Notes: generated by a model not told the origin, from the sequence alone. 64,000 nucleotides of DNA from Bradyrhizobiaceae bacterium PARB1 (GCA_002256345.1 NKIY01000003.1:248001-312000), one strand, 5' to 3'. Positions 50,609 through 59,617 are shown, numbered from the stretch's first letter. Numbers and translations are program-made.

Positions 50609-51133
50609 ATGGCCCGCATTGACTACAGCGCCCCCGCGACCGCAAGCGAACGTACACGCGATTTGCTCGACAAGAACCGCAATGCCAACATCTTTCGCAT
50701 GATGGCGCATTCACCGAGCTATCTCGAACAATATTGCCGGCTTGGCGGAGCGATCCGCAACAAAGGTGAGCTGGATCCGGTCGTCCGCGAGCTCGCGATC
50801 ACGCGTACCGGCATCCTATGCGAGGCTCCCTATGAGGTCGCCGCGCACAAGCGCATCGGCGGCTATGTCGGTGTGACCGACGAGCAGAATGCAGCCCTCG
50901 ATGACTGGCAGAGCGCAACCTGTTTCGACGAAACACAGCGCGCGGCCCTCGCCTTCACCGACGAGATCGTCAAACTGCATCGCCCGACAGACCCGACATT
51001 CAAGGCGATCGCGGCAAAACTCACCCCCGGCGCGCTGGTGGAGCTGCAGCTGGCGGTCGGCTTCTACATCATGACCTCGAAATTCCTCGAGACCTTTGCT
51101 ATCGACATGCAGCCGGTCACCGACGTCGTGTGA
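50609..51133 (+). CDS. Carboxymuconolactone decarboxylase family protein
   Basis: A 174-aa CMD/AhpD-fold protein. The core helical repeat is LDPVVRELAITRTGILCEAPYEVAAHKRIGGYVGVTDEQ. The usual E-x-x-x-H position is occupied by Glu of YEVAAHKR, with one cysteine (GILCEAP) rather than the C-x-x-C of AhpD peroxidases. It is therefore more like the carboxymuconolactone decarboxylase or 4-CMLD-like group; the reaction is not fixed. The start at 50609 has AGGAAG upstream. It is 111 bp after the Rid gene on the same strand and 18 bp before ybaK. Confidence 0.86.
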   Translation: MARIDYSAPATASERTRDLLDKNRNANIFRMMAHSPSYLEQYCRLGGAIRNKGELDPVVRELAITRTGILCEAPYEVAAHKRIGGYVGVTDEQNAALDDWQSATCFDETQRAALAFTDEIVKLHRPTDPTFKAIAAKLTPGALVELQLAVGFYIMTSKFLETFAIDMQPVTDVV

Positions 51134-51151
51134 CCTCTCAACGAGCCTCCT

Positions 51152-51625
51152 ATGTCCAAGTCAACCCGCGCCACCCAGACACTCGCAAAGCTCGGAGCCA
51201 CTTTCACACTCCACACCTATGACTACGATCCCGACGCCGAGAGCATTGGGCTGCAGGCGGCGGAAGCACTTGGCATTGCGCCGCAGCGCATGCTGAAAAC
51301 GCTAATGGCGGAGGTGGATGGCAAGCCGGTCTGCGTGGTGGTACCATCCGACAAGGAAGTGAGCATGAAGAAGCTTGCCGCTGCCTTCCGGGGCAAATCC
51401 GCGAAAATGATGCGGCCGGCAGAAGCCGAGCGCATCACTGGATACCATGTGGGCGGTATCAGCCCGTTCGGGCAGAAGAAGCGCGTTCCAATTGCCATTG
51501 AGCAAGCGGCGCTCGCCGAAACCACAGTCTACCTCAATGGCGGCCAGCGCGGCCTGCAGATCGAAATCGCGCCGGATGCAGCCCGCGCTGCACTGGATGC
51601 CGCAACCGCCGCATTGACGGATTGA
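51152..51625 (+). CDS. ybaK: YbaK family Cys-tRNA(Pro)/Cys-tRNA(Cys) deacylase
   Basis: A 157-aa YbaK/EbsC protein of the INS superfamily that hydrolyses Cys-tRNA(Pro) made by error by prolyl-tRNA synthetase. It shows the N-terminal THAT-like motif (TLAKLGATFTLHTYDYDPDAESIGLQAAEALGI), KTLMAEVDGKPVCVVVPSDKEVSMKKLA with the catalytic Lys, and GYHVGGISPFGQKKRVPIAIEQAAL, the family hallmark. It starts 18 bp after the CMD gene, so it may be read from the same transcript. Confidence 0.92.
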   Translation: MSKSTRATQTLAKLGATFTLHTYDYDPDAESIGLQAAEALGIAPQRMLKTLMAEVDGKPVCVVVPSDKEVSMKKLAAAFRGKSAKMMRPAEAERITGYHVGGISPFGQKKRVPIAIEQAALAETTVYLNGGQRGLQIEIAPDAARAALDAATAALTD

Positions 51626-51733
51626 TGCTCCGGCATTGCGGCAATGAACCGCTGTGATGGCAGGGAACACGGACCTAGACTTCGCGTTTTCTTTTTCGCG
51701 TTTTCTTTCCCGAACCTCAAAAGGAGCACGGAC

Positions 51734-52081
51734 ATGCGCTCGATCCTGGCAGCTACCGCAGTTCTCATCGCCGCTGGCGGCCTCAGCAGCATCGGCGTGA
51801 CATCGGCAGAAGCGCGCGAGTATCCATGGTGCTCGCGCACCTCGGCCTCTGGCTTCAATCCGAGCTGTACATTTACGTCCTACGCGCAATGCATGGCGAC
51901 CGTGAGCGGCCAGCGCGGGGATTGCATGCAAAATCCGGTATTGGCGTTCGGCGAACAGCGCGAGCCACGTCGCAAGGGCCGGCAGTATCGCGACCAGCAA
52001 AATGACTGGAACAATAACGGTTGGAATAACAACGGCTGGAACAGCAACTGGAATAACAACAACTGGAACCAGCGCTGGTGA
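51734..52081 (+). CDS. Secreted DUF3551-type protein with Asn/Trp-rich tail
   Basis: A 115-aa precursor with a signal peptide (MRSILAATAVLIAAGGLSS...AEA) and the DUF3551 core REYPWCSRTSASGFNPSCTFTSYAQCMATVSGQRGDCMQNPV, which has four cysteines. The last 26 residues are an Asn/Trp-rich repeat of the type NNNGW (about 89-115), coded by DNA of low complexity around 52002-52075. DUF3551 proteins are small and specific to Bradyrhizobium-type bacteria, and their role is unknown. The AAGGAG site sits 8 bp upstream of the ATG at 51734. Confidence 0.8.
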   Translation: MRSILAATAVLIAAGGLSSIGVTSAEAREYPWCSRTSASGFNPSCTFTSYAQCMATVSGQRGDCMQNPVLAFGEQREPRRKGRQYRDQQNDWNNNGWNNNGWNSNWNNNNWNQRW

Positions 52082-52091
52082 GCGATCCGGC

Positions 52092-52283
52092 CTATCGCTT
52101 TCGCCAATAAGCCCAGGCGGTCACGGCGATCGGCAGGCCAACCCCGAACCAGGAAAAGTAGCGGCCGAGATCACCGGCGAGCAGCGCCGACAGAAGGCCC
52201 GCAAGCGAGAGCACTCCGATCCCGATCGGCGCGCCAAGGACGCGCAGCCATTGCTGACGTTGCGGAGATATCGGCTCGCTCAT
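52092..52283 (-). CDS. Small membrane protein of the iron locus (63 aa)
   Basis: A 63-aa protein with two predicted helices (about 16-35 and 42-59: VLGAPIGIGVLSLAGLLSALLAG and FGVGLPIAVTAWAY) and a basic end (YWRKR). It starts within the stop of the PepSY gene (ATGA overlap at 52280-52283), so it is translated with it. Small membrane proteins after PepSY/TonB receptor genes occur in other bacteria and may assist reduction or transport of ferric siderophore. I do not recognise the family by name. Confidence 0.7.
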   Translation of the reverse strand: MSEPISPQRQQWLRVLGAPIGIGVLSLAGLLSALLAGDLGRYFSWFGVGLPIAVTAWAYWRKR

Positions 52284-53422
52284 GATGAAACCGTGACGGT
52301 AACGGACGCATTCGCACCCCCCCTCGGACGGCGCTGTTTACGGCGTCGCGCGATATAGAGATAGACGCCGCTAGCAAGTACGACGATGGTGAAAACCGTC
52401 AGAAACGCCCAGATGATCTTGAGCGGCATGCCGCCATAATCACCGAAATGCAACGGCTGCGAGATCAGCACTGCCTTCAGATAGACGGGCAGATCACTGG
52501 TGCTGGAGACGGCTCCGGTCTCACCATCGAGCAGCACGGGCTTTACCAAACGCGACGTCAGAGGCGTGTCACCGCGCAGGAAAACGGCGAAGTGATGCGT
52601 CGATGTGAACGGCGTTCCGGGAAATGCGATAAAGGCCGGTTCCATGCCCGGCGTTGCTTTCATGGCATTGCCGAGCACGATGTCGAGCGAAGCGAGTTTC
52701 GTCGGCGTCGGTTGGCCGACATAGGGCGCAGCAATGGCCGTGAGTTCATTGCGCTGCCAAACGCCGAGCAGGAGTTCGGCATAGGCGTTGAGAACCCCGG
52801 TACCGCCAACAACCAGCGCCCAGACGACAGTGACCACGCCAATCAGATTGTGCCAGTCAAGCCACCACACACGGCGTGACTTCTGCTTGCGGATCGCAGC
52901 GAAGTTCAGCCGCCGCGTAAACGGCCAATACAGGACCACACCGGAAACGATGGCGGCCATGAACACAAGGCCCATCACTCCCATGAACCACTTGCCAGGC
53001 AAACCGAGATACATGTCGGTATGGAGCCGCAGCATCACCAGCATCGGCCCGGTACCGAGCAGGCCGACAGGCTTGGCCGTGTAGGCATCGAAGGCCTTTA
53101 CGACTGTCGTTTGCGGATCTGATGTCACGGTCTTGTTGGTGAAGGTCGAGACCATGCCGGGCTCGTCCTTGTCCCACCCCATATAGAGCATCACATTGCC
53201 GGGATGATCGGCCAGCGCGGCGCGCTGAATGTCGTCGAGGCTGAGCTTGGGTGCACCGGGCGCATGCACATCCAGCTTCGGCGAGTAGCCGAGCGCATCA
53301 TCGATCTCGTGATGAAAGATCAGCGGCAGACCGGTGAGGCACAGCAACAGCAGGAACACTGTTGATATCAGGCTGGTCCAGGTATGGATCACCGACCAGA
53401 TGCGGGTCGTTCGTGCTTTCAA
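52280..53422 (-). CDS. PepSY-associated membrane protein (siderophore/iron utilisation)
   Basis: A 380-aa PepSY-TM (DUF2218/COG3182-like) inner-membrane protein with four helices: near residue 15-35 (WTSLISTVFLLLLCLTGLPLIFHHEIDD), about 150-175, about 190-215 and a C-terminal one. Periplasmic parts carry the conserved VVKAFDAYTAKPVG and HTDMYLGLPGKWFMG. The His in TWTSL..HHEIDD and the HTDM region are likely heme or metal ligands. In B. japonicum, fegB is such a gene behind a TonB receptor, the arrangement seen here. A role in reducing or releasing imported ferric siderophore is inference. Confidence 0.86.
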   Translation of the reverse strand: MKARTTRIWSVIHTWTSLISTVFLLLLCLTGLPLIFHHEIDDALGYSPKLDVHAPGAPKLSLDDIQRAALADHPGNVMLYMGWDKDEPGMVSTFTNKTVTSDPQTTVVKAFDAYTAKPVGLLGTGPMLVMLRLHTDMYLGLPGKWFMGVMGLVFMAAIVSGVVLYWPFTRRLNFAAIRKQKSRRVWWLDWHNLIGVVTVVWALVVGGTGVLNAYAELLLGVWQRNELTAIAAPYVGQPTPTKLASLDIVLGNAMKATPGMEPAFIAFPGTPFTSTHHFAVFLRGDTPLTSRLVKPVLLDGETGAVSSTSDLPVYLKAVLISQPLHFGDYGGMPLKIIWAFLTVFTIVVLASGVYLYIARRRKQRRPRGGANASVTVTVSS

Positions 53423-53452
53423 CAGAACGCTCCTTCAATTGACGTCGCAAAT

Positions 53453-53489
53453 GCAAATGTCGCCTCCGGCGGCTGGAGGCGACATTTGC
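53453..53489. repeat. Perfect 15-bp hairpin between TonB-receptor and PepSY genes
   Basis: Stem gcaaatgtcgcctcc and its exact complement with a 7-nt loop, in the 128-bp gap. The T-run needed for a standard terminator is absent on the minus strand, so it may reduce read-through or protect the receptor mRNA end. Confidence 0.7.
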
Positions 53490-53550
53490 CAAATCGATCC
53501 GCAACGCGCCCGCGACAGGGATTTTCGCCGTCCGCCTGCGTCTGGTCAGA

Positions 53551-55821
53551 CTACCACTTGTAGCCGACGCTGCCGACAATACGACGGCGGTCACCGTAGA
53601 AACAAGCGCTGGCGCTCGAGCAGCTCGCAACGTAGATCTCGTCGGTGACGTTGTTGGCATTCACCGCAAAGCGCCAGTTCTGGTACTCGTAGTGAACCGA
53701 AACGTCAGTCAGAACGCGGGACGGCACAATGAGTGAATTAGCCTGGTCGGCAAAAGATGCGCCGACATAACGCACACCGCCGCCGAAACCAAAACCACGC
53801 AGAATACCGTCCTGGAACGTGTAGTCCGCCCAGCCCGACGCCAACTGACGCGGCGTTCCGACCGGCACCGTGCCGATAATGGCCGGATCGCCATCTTTGC
53901 TCACAAACAGATTGTAGTTCGTGAAGGAGCCCACCACCTTGAAGCCCGGAGCGAGATTGGCAACAGCCTCGAGTTCGATACCACGCGAGGTCTGCTCACC
54001 GTTTTGAATCGACAACAGAGGGTTCAACGGATTTGTCGTCAGGACGTTCTGCCGCTTGAGGTCGAAAAGCGCCACGCCAAAGTGACCGTTGAAGCCGACC
54101 GGTTGGAATTTGACACCGACCTCGGTCTGCTGGCCGGTTTCAGGCAACTGCAGTGTCGCCGTCGCACCCGATCCGTTGAGGCCGACCACCGGATTGTAGC
54201 TGGTCGCATAAGAGACATAGGGCGCAAGGCCGCTGTCGAAATTGTAGATCAGGCCGGCACGACCGCTGAATTTGCTGTCCTCGCGGCTCTGGCTCGGGCC
54301 AGCATGGTTCTGGTTGTCGGTCGAAACCCAATCGTTGCGGCCGCTCAGGACGAGCGTGAAACGATCGAGCTTGATCTGGTCCTGCAGATATACGCCGACC
54401 TGCTTCTGGTTCAGCGTCACATCGCGGAATGGTCCGGTCGCTTCGGGAGTGTTCGGTGTATAGACCGGATTGATCACATTGATGGGCGATCCGAAATCGA
54501 ACTTCTGCAGATCGTCGATATTGTAGTATTTCAGATCGACGCCAAACAGCACTTTATGCTGCAGTGGGCCGGTATCGACGCGGTATTCGAGCTGATTGTC
54601 CATCGTCGCCTGATCGGCAACGTCCTTGGCGAGGAAGTTGAATCGCGTCAGATTGGTGGCCGCTGGCGTTGTCGAATAGCCAAAACCGTAATTGGTTGCG
54701 AACTTCACATCGACATGGGCATAGCGCGCGTTCTGCCGGAAGGTCACGCTCTCAGAGAGATTCTTTTCGAATTGATAGCCGATCGACGCCTGGTAGCGAT
54801 TCCAGGTGTCCATGTTCGGTTCGCTGGTGAAGATATTGGTGCCGATCCGGCCGAACGGTGCGTTCACCACCGTGCCGACATAGGGCAGGAAGTTCTGGCC
54901 CCTGGTATTGTTGTTCGAGGCCTGCGCATACAGCGTGAAGCTCGTATCGGCATCCGGCCGCCAGGTTAGCGACGGTGCCAGGAAATAATTGTTGTCCTGC
55001 GTAAAGTCGGTCTGTGTGTCGCCCCCCTGCACGCGGCCGACGAGGCGGGTCGACAACCATCCATTCTCCGGCGAAATCGCAACCGGGCCGCCGATGTCGA
55101 AGCCGACGTAGCGGTTGCCGTAGTTGTCCACGCCAGCCTCAATGTAACGGATCGGTTCCGCGGGCGGCAATTTGCTGATCGCGTTGACAATACCACTGGG
55201 ACCGGAGCCACCGTAGAGGATCGCCGATGGACCGCGCAGGACTTCCACGCGCTCGAGATTAAACGGCTGCAGCTTCCAACTCGCATAGGCCGTGGAGAAC
55301 AACTGCATGCCGTCGAGGAACAGCGAGTTGTCGTCGGACTTGAAGCCGCGGATCAGAAACCAATCGGTACGGACGTCGGCGCCAAAATTGGCGGCGAATA
55401 CGCCTGGCGCATAATTGAGAATCTGGGCAAACTGGCTCGGCTGCTGATCGCGGATCTGCTCGGCGCCAATAACGGTGATAGCCTGCGGCGTCTCGTTGAT
55501 CGGCGTATTGGTCTTGGTGCCCGAGGAAGAGCGGTTGGCGACATAGCCCTGGATCGGGCCGCGCGGACTTTCCACGAATACATCGCGACGCGGCAGCTGC
55601 GCCGCCGGACGCGGTGCGACCGCGGTGCGGGCGGCACGCGGTGCGCGCTGGGCAGTTGCCGCGCGGCGGCGCTGTGCTGGCGGATTCACCACCACGGCCG
55701 GCAGGTTCTGCGCACCGCTTTGAGCATTGCTCGACTGCGCCAGCGCGAAGTCAACCGACAGAATGCTGAGCACGCCTGCGGATGATAACAATGCGAGCCG
55801 CGACAAACGAATGATGTTCAA
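53551..55821 (-). CDS. TonB-dependent siderophore receptor
   Basis: A 756-aa outer-membrane receptor. It has a signal peptide (LALLSSAGVLSILSVDFALA), a TonB-box-like LPAVVVNPP, and a plug domain (about 100-230: ETPQAITVIGAEQIRDQQPSQFAQILNYAPGVFA, RTDWFLIRGF, LERVEVLRGPSAILYGGSGPSGIVNAIS). A 22-strand barrel follows, ending in VGSVGYKW with an aromatic C-terminus. The TTG at 55821, with GGGGA upstream, gives the right N-terminus; upstream ATGs give a non-signal extension. The length and FhuA-like plug suggest a ferric hydroxamate/ferrichrome-type siderophore. It leads the PepSY gene, and an Irr-box-like sequence lies 91 bp upstream. Confidence 0.9.
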   Translation of the reverse strand: MNIIRLSRLALLSSAGVLSILSVDFALAQSSNAQSGAQNLPAVVVNPPAQRRRAATAQRAPRAARTAVAPRPAAQLPRRDVFVESPRGPIQGYVANRSSSGTKTNTPINETPQAITVIGAEQIRDQQPSQFAQILNYAPGVFAANFGADVRTDWFLIRGFKSDDNSLFLDGMQLFSTAYASWKLQPFNLERVEVLRGPSAILYGGSGPSGIVNAISKLPPAEPIRYIEAGVDNYGNRYVGFDIGGPVAISPENGWLSTRLVGRVQGGDTQTDFTQDNNYFLAPSLTWRPDADTSFTLYAQASNNNTRGQNFLPYVGTVVNAPFGRIGTNIFTSEPNMDTWNRYQASIGYQFEKNLSESVTFRQNARYAHVDVKFATNYGFGYSTTPAATNLTRFNFLAKDVADQATMDNQLEYRVDTGPLQHKVLFGVDLKYYNIDDLQKFDFGSPINVINPVYTPNTPEATGPFRDVTLNQKQVGVYLQDQIKLDRFTLVLSGRNDWVSTDNQNHAGPSQSREDSKFSGRAGLIYNFDSGLAPYVSYATSYNPVVGLNGSGATATLQLPETGQQTEVGVKFQPVGFNGHFGVALFDLKRQNVLTTNPLNPLLSIQNGEQTSRGIELEAVANLAPGFKVVGSFTNYNLFVSKDGDPAIIGTVPVGTPRQLASGWADYTFQDGILRGFGFGGGVRYVGASFADQANSLIVPSRVLTDVSVHYEYQNWRFAVNANNVTDEIYVASCSSASACFYGDRRRIVGSVGYKW

Positions 55822-56158
55822 GGTGATCCCCCATGATCCATACTGATCGCAACGATCATGGATCTGTCGAATTTCAGGCATTGGGGTTAGGTGACCACGC
55901 GTATCCAAGCCAATAGAACCGTTCCAAACCTGTCACAATCGGCGGGGCTGTGACCCAGACGCCGCACTTTGTGGCTGGATGTGTCGGCTGGGCGACCGTT
56001 GTACCCTCCGGGAATAACGATAAGCCCGGCGGCGACGCGCCAACCGATCGTCCGGCTGGAAGTTCCGACTTCCCCCATGAAGGCGCGTGCGCTCGTTGCT
56101 TCCGCGCATAGACGCTGCGCGTCAATATCGGTTGTCTCGCCGCTTAAATTAATCGCCT
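55822..56158. other. Intergenic region upstream of TonB receptor and DMT exporter
   Basis: A 337-bp divergent gap. It contains an Irr-box-like sequence at 55912-55928 and an A/T-rich patch before the DMT start (near 56146-56155). A possible short minus-strand peptide frame (55874-56125) has no family features. No terminator is seen. Confidence 0.5.
55912..55928. promoter_or_regulatory. Irr (ICE)-like box upstream of the TonB receptor
   Basis: AATAGAA-CCG-TTCCAAA matches the iron control element TTTAGAA-N3-TTCTAAA at 11 of 14 positions. It lies 91 bp upstream of the receptor start. Irr is the iron/heme-responsive regulator of Rhizobiales, so control by iron is likely but not proven. Confidence 0.5.
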
Positions 56159-57094
56159 ATGGCATTGCAGACTTCGTCCGGACCAATGTCCTCCACGTCA
56201 CCGCGATCATTGCTCGGCTGGTTCGCAAACCAGCCCTATCTCCTGCTCAGCCTGACCTCGCTGTTCTGGGCGGGAAATATCGTGCTCGGCCGCTATGTGG
56301 CCGGCCATGTCCCGCCGGTGACACTCTCCTGCGTCCGCTGGATCGGCGCATTTCTGCTCCTTCTCCCATTTGCCTGGAAGCCGCTACGACAGGATTGGCC
56401 GGTGATCCGCAGGCATATGCCGCTGATGCTGGTGCTGGCGCTGACCGGTTTCGCCGCCAACACGGTCCTGGCCTATTGGGGCCTACAATATACCCAGGCG
56501 CTCAACGGGCTGCTGATCCAGTCGTCCGGTCCGCTCTGCGTGGCATTGTGGACACTGATCCTGTTCGGGGTGCGGCTGACGCTGGCGCAGTTGCTTGGCA
56601 TCGTGGTTTCGCTGATCGGCGTCCTCATCATCATTTTGCGCGGCGACCTGACCGCCCTCGCCAACATCGAGATCAACAAAGGCGACGCCATGCTCGCCGG
56701 GGCCTTGATGGTGTTCGGAATCTATTCGGCATTGATGCTGAAGCGCCCCGCCACGCACCCGATGTCCCTGATTGCGGCGACCACAGCATTGGGCGCACTG
56801 ATGACCGTGCCTGTCAGCATCTGGGAACTCAATTCCGGTTCGCCGCTCTTCTTTGATTTTGCGACACTGACTGCACTGGCCTATGCGGCCATCTTCCCCT
56901 CGACCCTCGCTTATCTGTTCTTCAATCGCGGCATTGCGCTGATCGGCCCGAACCGCGCCGCGCCGTTTCTGCATCTGATGCCGGTGTTCGGTTCGGTGAT
57001 GGCGATCGCGTTTCTCGGCGAACAGCCGCAGTTGTTTCACCTTGCCGGCTACATCCTGGTGATATCGGGCGTCGTTATCGCATCCCGCCGTTGA
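56159..57094 (+). CDS. EamA-family DMT transporter
   Basis: A 311-aa, ten-helix drug/metabolite transporter with two EamA repeats: SLTSLFWAGNIVLGRYVAGHVPPVTLSCVRWIGAFLLL and, in the second half, TLTALAYAAIFPSTLAYLFFNRGIALIGPNRAAPFLHLMPVFGSVMAIAFLGEQ. Members export amino acids, nucleotides, or other metabolites; no substrate can be chosen. It is divergent from the TonB receptor across 337 bp and precedes the Bug gene by 181 bp. The ATG at 56159 gives the usual N-terminus. Confidence 0.9.
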   Translation: MALQTSSGPMSSTSPRSLLGWFANQPYLLLSLTSLFWAGNIVLGRYVAGHVPPVTLSCVRWIGAFLLLLPFAWKPLRQDWPVIRRHMPLMLVLALTGFAANTVLAYWGLQYTQALNGLLIQSSGPLCVALWTLILFGVRLTLAQLLGIVVSLIGVLIIILRGDLTALANIEINKGDAMLAGALMVFGIYSALMLKRPATHPMSLIAATTALGALMTVPVSIWELNSGSPLFFDFATLTALAYAAIFPSTLAYLFFNRGIALIGPNRAAPFLHLMPVFGSVMAIAFLGEQPQLFHLAGYILVISGVVIASRR

Positions 57095-57275
57095 GGCCTT
57101 GTGCCCGCTATGCGCCCGGTCGCGATCGCAACGCGTTCGCTTGGCGTGGCACCCATCGAAAACGGGCATTCCCTGCAACTACAATCGCACCTTTCCACTT
57201 CCTCGCCTCCGCAAGCTCAGCTAGGTTGCGGGCAATAATTCTGGCCGACCAGGCCTATCCAGGGAGAGGAACCAT

Positions 57276-58265
57276 ATGATCGGACTTCGCGTGTTTCGTG
57301 GTGTAACGATTGCCGCAACATTGATCGGCGCAACGGCGGTGTCCCTGACCGGCGCAGCGGCGCAAAATGCGGGCTACCCGAATCGGCCGATCACACTGGT
57401 TCTGCCTTTCGCTGCTGGCAGCGGTACCGACACCACCACACGCCTGATCGCAAAGGAGCTTGGTACGGCACTGAATGCGACCACCGTTATCGATAACAAG
57501 GCTGGAGCCAATGGCTCGATTGCCGCCAGCTTCGTCGCCCGGGCGCCAGCCGATGGCTACACGCTGTTCGTGACTACGAACACGACGCATTCAGCCAACC
57601 CGTATCTGCTCAAAAACATGAACTATGATCCCATCAAGGATTTCACACCGATCGCACGTACCGGCGACCTGCCGTTTATGCTGGTGATCAATCCGGAAAT
57701 TCCTGCCAATTCGGTCGAGGAGCTGATTGCGCTCGCCAAGAAGAATCCCGGCAAATATACCTATGCCAGCGGCAGCTCGTCGGCGATCGTCTCCGGCGCG
57801 ACCTTTGCGCGGCTCGCCGGCCTCGACTTGCTGCACGTTCCCTACAAGAGCTCACCGCCGGCCATGACGGACGTCATCGCTGGGCGCGTCAGCATGATGT
57901 TTACCGACGTACCCACGGGCCTGCCGCATGTGAATGCCAAGTCGCTGAAGGCGCTGGCAGTGACAACCAAGTACCGCTCCAAGATCATGCCCGAGCTGCC
58001 GACCATGGACGAAGCCGGCGTGAAGGGCTTCGACGTCACCTCATGGCAGGGCTATCTCGGCCCCGCCAATCTGCCAAAGGACATCGTCGTCAAGCTCAAC
58101 GCCGAGATCCGCAAGATCGTCGAACGTCCTGACATCCAGAAGGAGCTCGCCGGCCGCGGCATGGAGGCCTTCTCCGGCACACCGGAGGAATTCGACGCGT
58201 TCCTCAAGGAGCAACTGGTGGTGTGGAAGAAGCTCATCGAGGAAGCAGGAATCGAGAAACAGTAA
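57276..58265 (+). CDS. Bug-family (TctC-like) periplasmic solute-binding protein
   Basis: A 329-aa precursor with a signal peptide (GVTIAATLIGATAVSLTGAAA). The mature protein has the Bug fold: YPNRPITLVLPFAAGSGTDTTTRLIAKELG, VIDNKAGANGSIAASFVARAPADGYTLFV and DLLHVPYKSSPPAMTDVIAGRVSMMFTDV, with the substrate carboxylate loop near GSGTDTT. No TctA/TctB permease genes are nearby, so it is an orphan receptor, as are most Bug genes. It is convergent with the choloylglycine-hydrolase-family gene; a functional pair is possible but not shown. Confidence 0.92.
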   Translation: MIGLRVFRGVTIAATLIGATAVSLTGAAAQNAGYPNRPITLVLPFAAGSGTDTTTRLIAKELGTALNATTVIDNKAGANGSIAASFVARAPADGYTLFVTTNTTHSANPYLLKNMNYDPIKDFTPIARTGDLPFMLVINPEIPANSVEELIALAKKNPGKYTYASGSSSAIVSGATFARLAGLDLLHVPYKSSPPAMTDVIAGRVSMMFTDVPTGLPHVNAKSLKALAVTTKYRSKIMPELPTMDEAGVKGFDVTSWQGYLGPANLPKDIVVKLNAEIRKIVERPDIQKELAGRGMEAFSGTPEEFDAFLKEQLVVWKKLIEEAGIEKQ

Positions 58266-58320
58266 GGTTTCCCTGCTCCTCCGCGATCGGAGCGCACTCC
58301 AGTCTACCTGCCAAGGGTAT

Positions 58321-59376
58321 CTACAATCCCAGAAACTTGAACGGCGGCGCTTCCTTGAACTGCGCCGTCGCATCGCCGGCATAGGTGTGATCTTGGTCAT
58401 TACCGAGATCGAGCTTTTTGACCCGCCCTGTCTCGGGTGAGAAGTCGATCGCTTTCAGATCGACCCAGAACGTATTCGGCGTGAGCGCGGACTCGAAGAA
58501 ATACAGTTTACGCGCATGATCGACCACTGTGCGCCAACGCGTCGATGAGATATTGGGCTGATCGGGCGTCGTAATCCCGTAGGGAACCGAGACGTTGCGA
58601 ATAACACTGAAGACACTGGCGATGGCGCGATTTGGATTCGCATCCTTCGGAATCGCGTTGACGTAAAATGACGCGCGCGCAAAACGGTCGGAAGCCCTGT
58701 TGGTGCCGGGCAGGAATGTCGTTCCACCGATCTGCTTCCAGTATGTATTGAGTGCAAGCTGCTCGTCGTAGATCGGCGAGTTGGTCATCACTTGATACTG
58801 GCGTCCGTGATGGATGACCTGCTTGCCCTTGATATATTCGACAATGGCACTGTCGCCCGCCGCATCGGACATCGACAAATGCAGCGTCGCCAGTCGCTGT
58901 TCACCCGGCACGGCATCGGTGACGATGATGAAAGGCTCTTTCTCCAGCGCAGCGACGGCCTCGGCTACGGTGGCAAAGTTGTCGAGCACATATTGCGCCC
59001 AGGCTGCAATGGTCAGCCCCGGCTTGCTCTGATCGAATTTGGGATAGTCGGACTCCACCAACCACAAGAGATTGGCGTTGAGACCCGCCTCGTTGAGCCC
59101 ATCGGTTGTCGAGATATCGTAGCCGGTCGCAACCACGCTGCCATACTTCGCTGCCCACTTGACCGAATTCGGACCAGCCTCTCCCGATCGTGCAACGCCG
59201 CGTGGAAGAATCCATAGATTGGTCCGAACATCGGTCTTCCAGTCCATCGACCGGGCCGTGATCACCTGACCATCTGCACCATGATAGACCAGCCGTGTGC
59301 ATGCTTGGGCTGTGGTCTGTGCAAGCAGCGAAAGGACGAGTGAGATCGACAGGAACATACGCAGTTGAGCGATCAT
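58321..59376 (-). CDS. Secreted linear amide C-N hydrolase (choloylglycine hydrolase/penicillin acylase family)
   Basis: A 351-aa N-terminal nucleophile hydrolase. The signal peptide (MFLSISLVLSLLAQTTAQA) is cut right before Cys26, which becomes the free N-terminal nucleophile (CTRLVYHGADGQVITARSMDWKTD). Conserved Asp/Asn residues follow in MDWK, NEAGLNANLLWL and TNSPIYDEQ. This is the cluster of bacterial periplasmic penicillin V acylases and N-acyl-homoserine lactone or bile-salt hydrolases; Gram-negative members often cleave long-chain AHLs. The substrate is not decided here. It is divergent from the phytase-like gene and convergent with the Bug gene. Confidence 0.88.
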   Translation of the reverse strand: MIAQLRMFLSISLVLSLLAQTTAQACTRLVYHGADGQVITARSMDWKTDVRTNLWILPRGVARSGEAGPNSVKWAAKYGSVVATGYDISTTDGLNEAGLNANLLWLVESDYPKFDQSKPGLTIAAWAQYVLDNFATVAEAVAALEKEPFIIVTDAVPGEQRLATLHLSMSDAAGDSAIVEYIKGKQVIHHGRQYQVMTNSPIYDEQLALNTYWKQIGGTTFLPGTNRASDRFARASFYVNAIPKDANPNRAIASVFSVIRNVSVPYGITTPDQPNISSTRWRTVVDHARKLYFFESALTPNTFWVDLKAIDFSPETGRVKKLDLGNDQDHTYAGDATAQFKEAPPFKFLGL

Positions 59377-59617
59377 GGCGGAACTCCAGCAGCAGGCGCC
59401 GTAAAGTGCAGCAGGGGCGATGCTGTCACGGCTTCAAGCCGATATCCAGACTGCCGCAGGGCTCGTGCTGGCCATCGCCCAACCCGTAGGCATGGCGACG
59501 GCATGTCGCAGGGATTTCCCCCGCCGTCATCGTTCCTTCACGAAACTGTCAGGCCGGCGTAACTGCCGCTCTTCAGAACACCGCGCGTGGTCCTATCCAC
59601 CCTCAGGAGACAAATCC

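Noticed and set aside
49558-50622. 354-codon open frame on the plus strand
   Set aside because: It overlaps PhzF antisense and RidA in another frame, so it cannot be a gene alongside two well-recognised ones.
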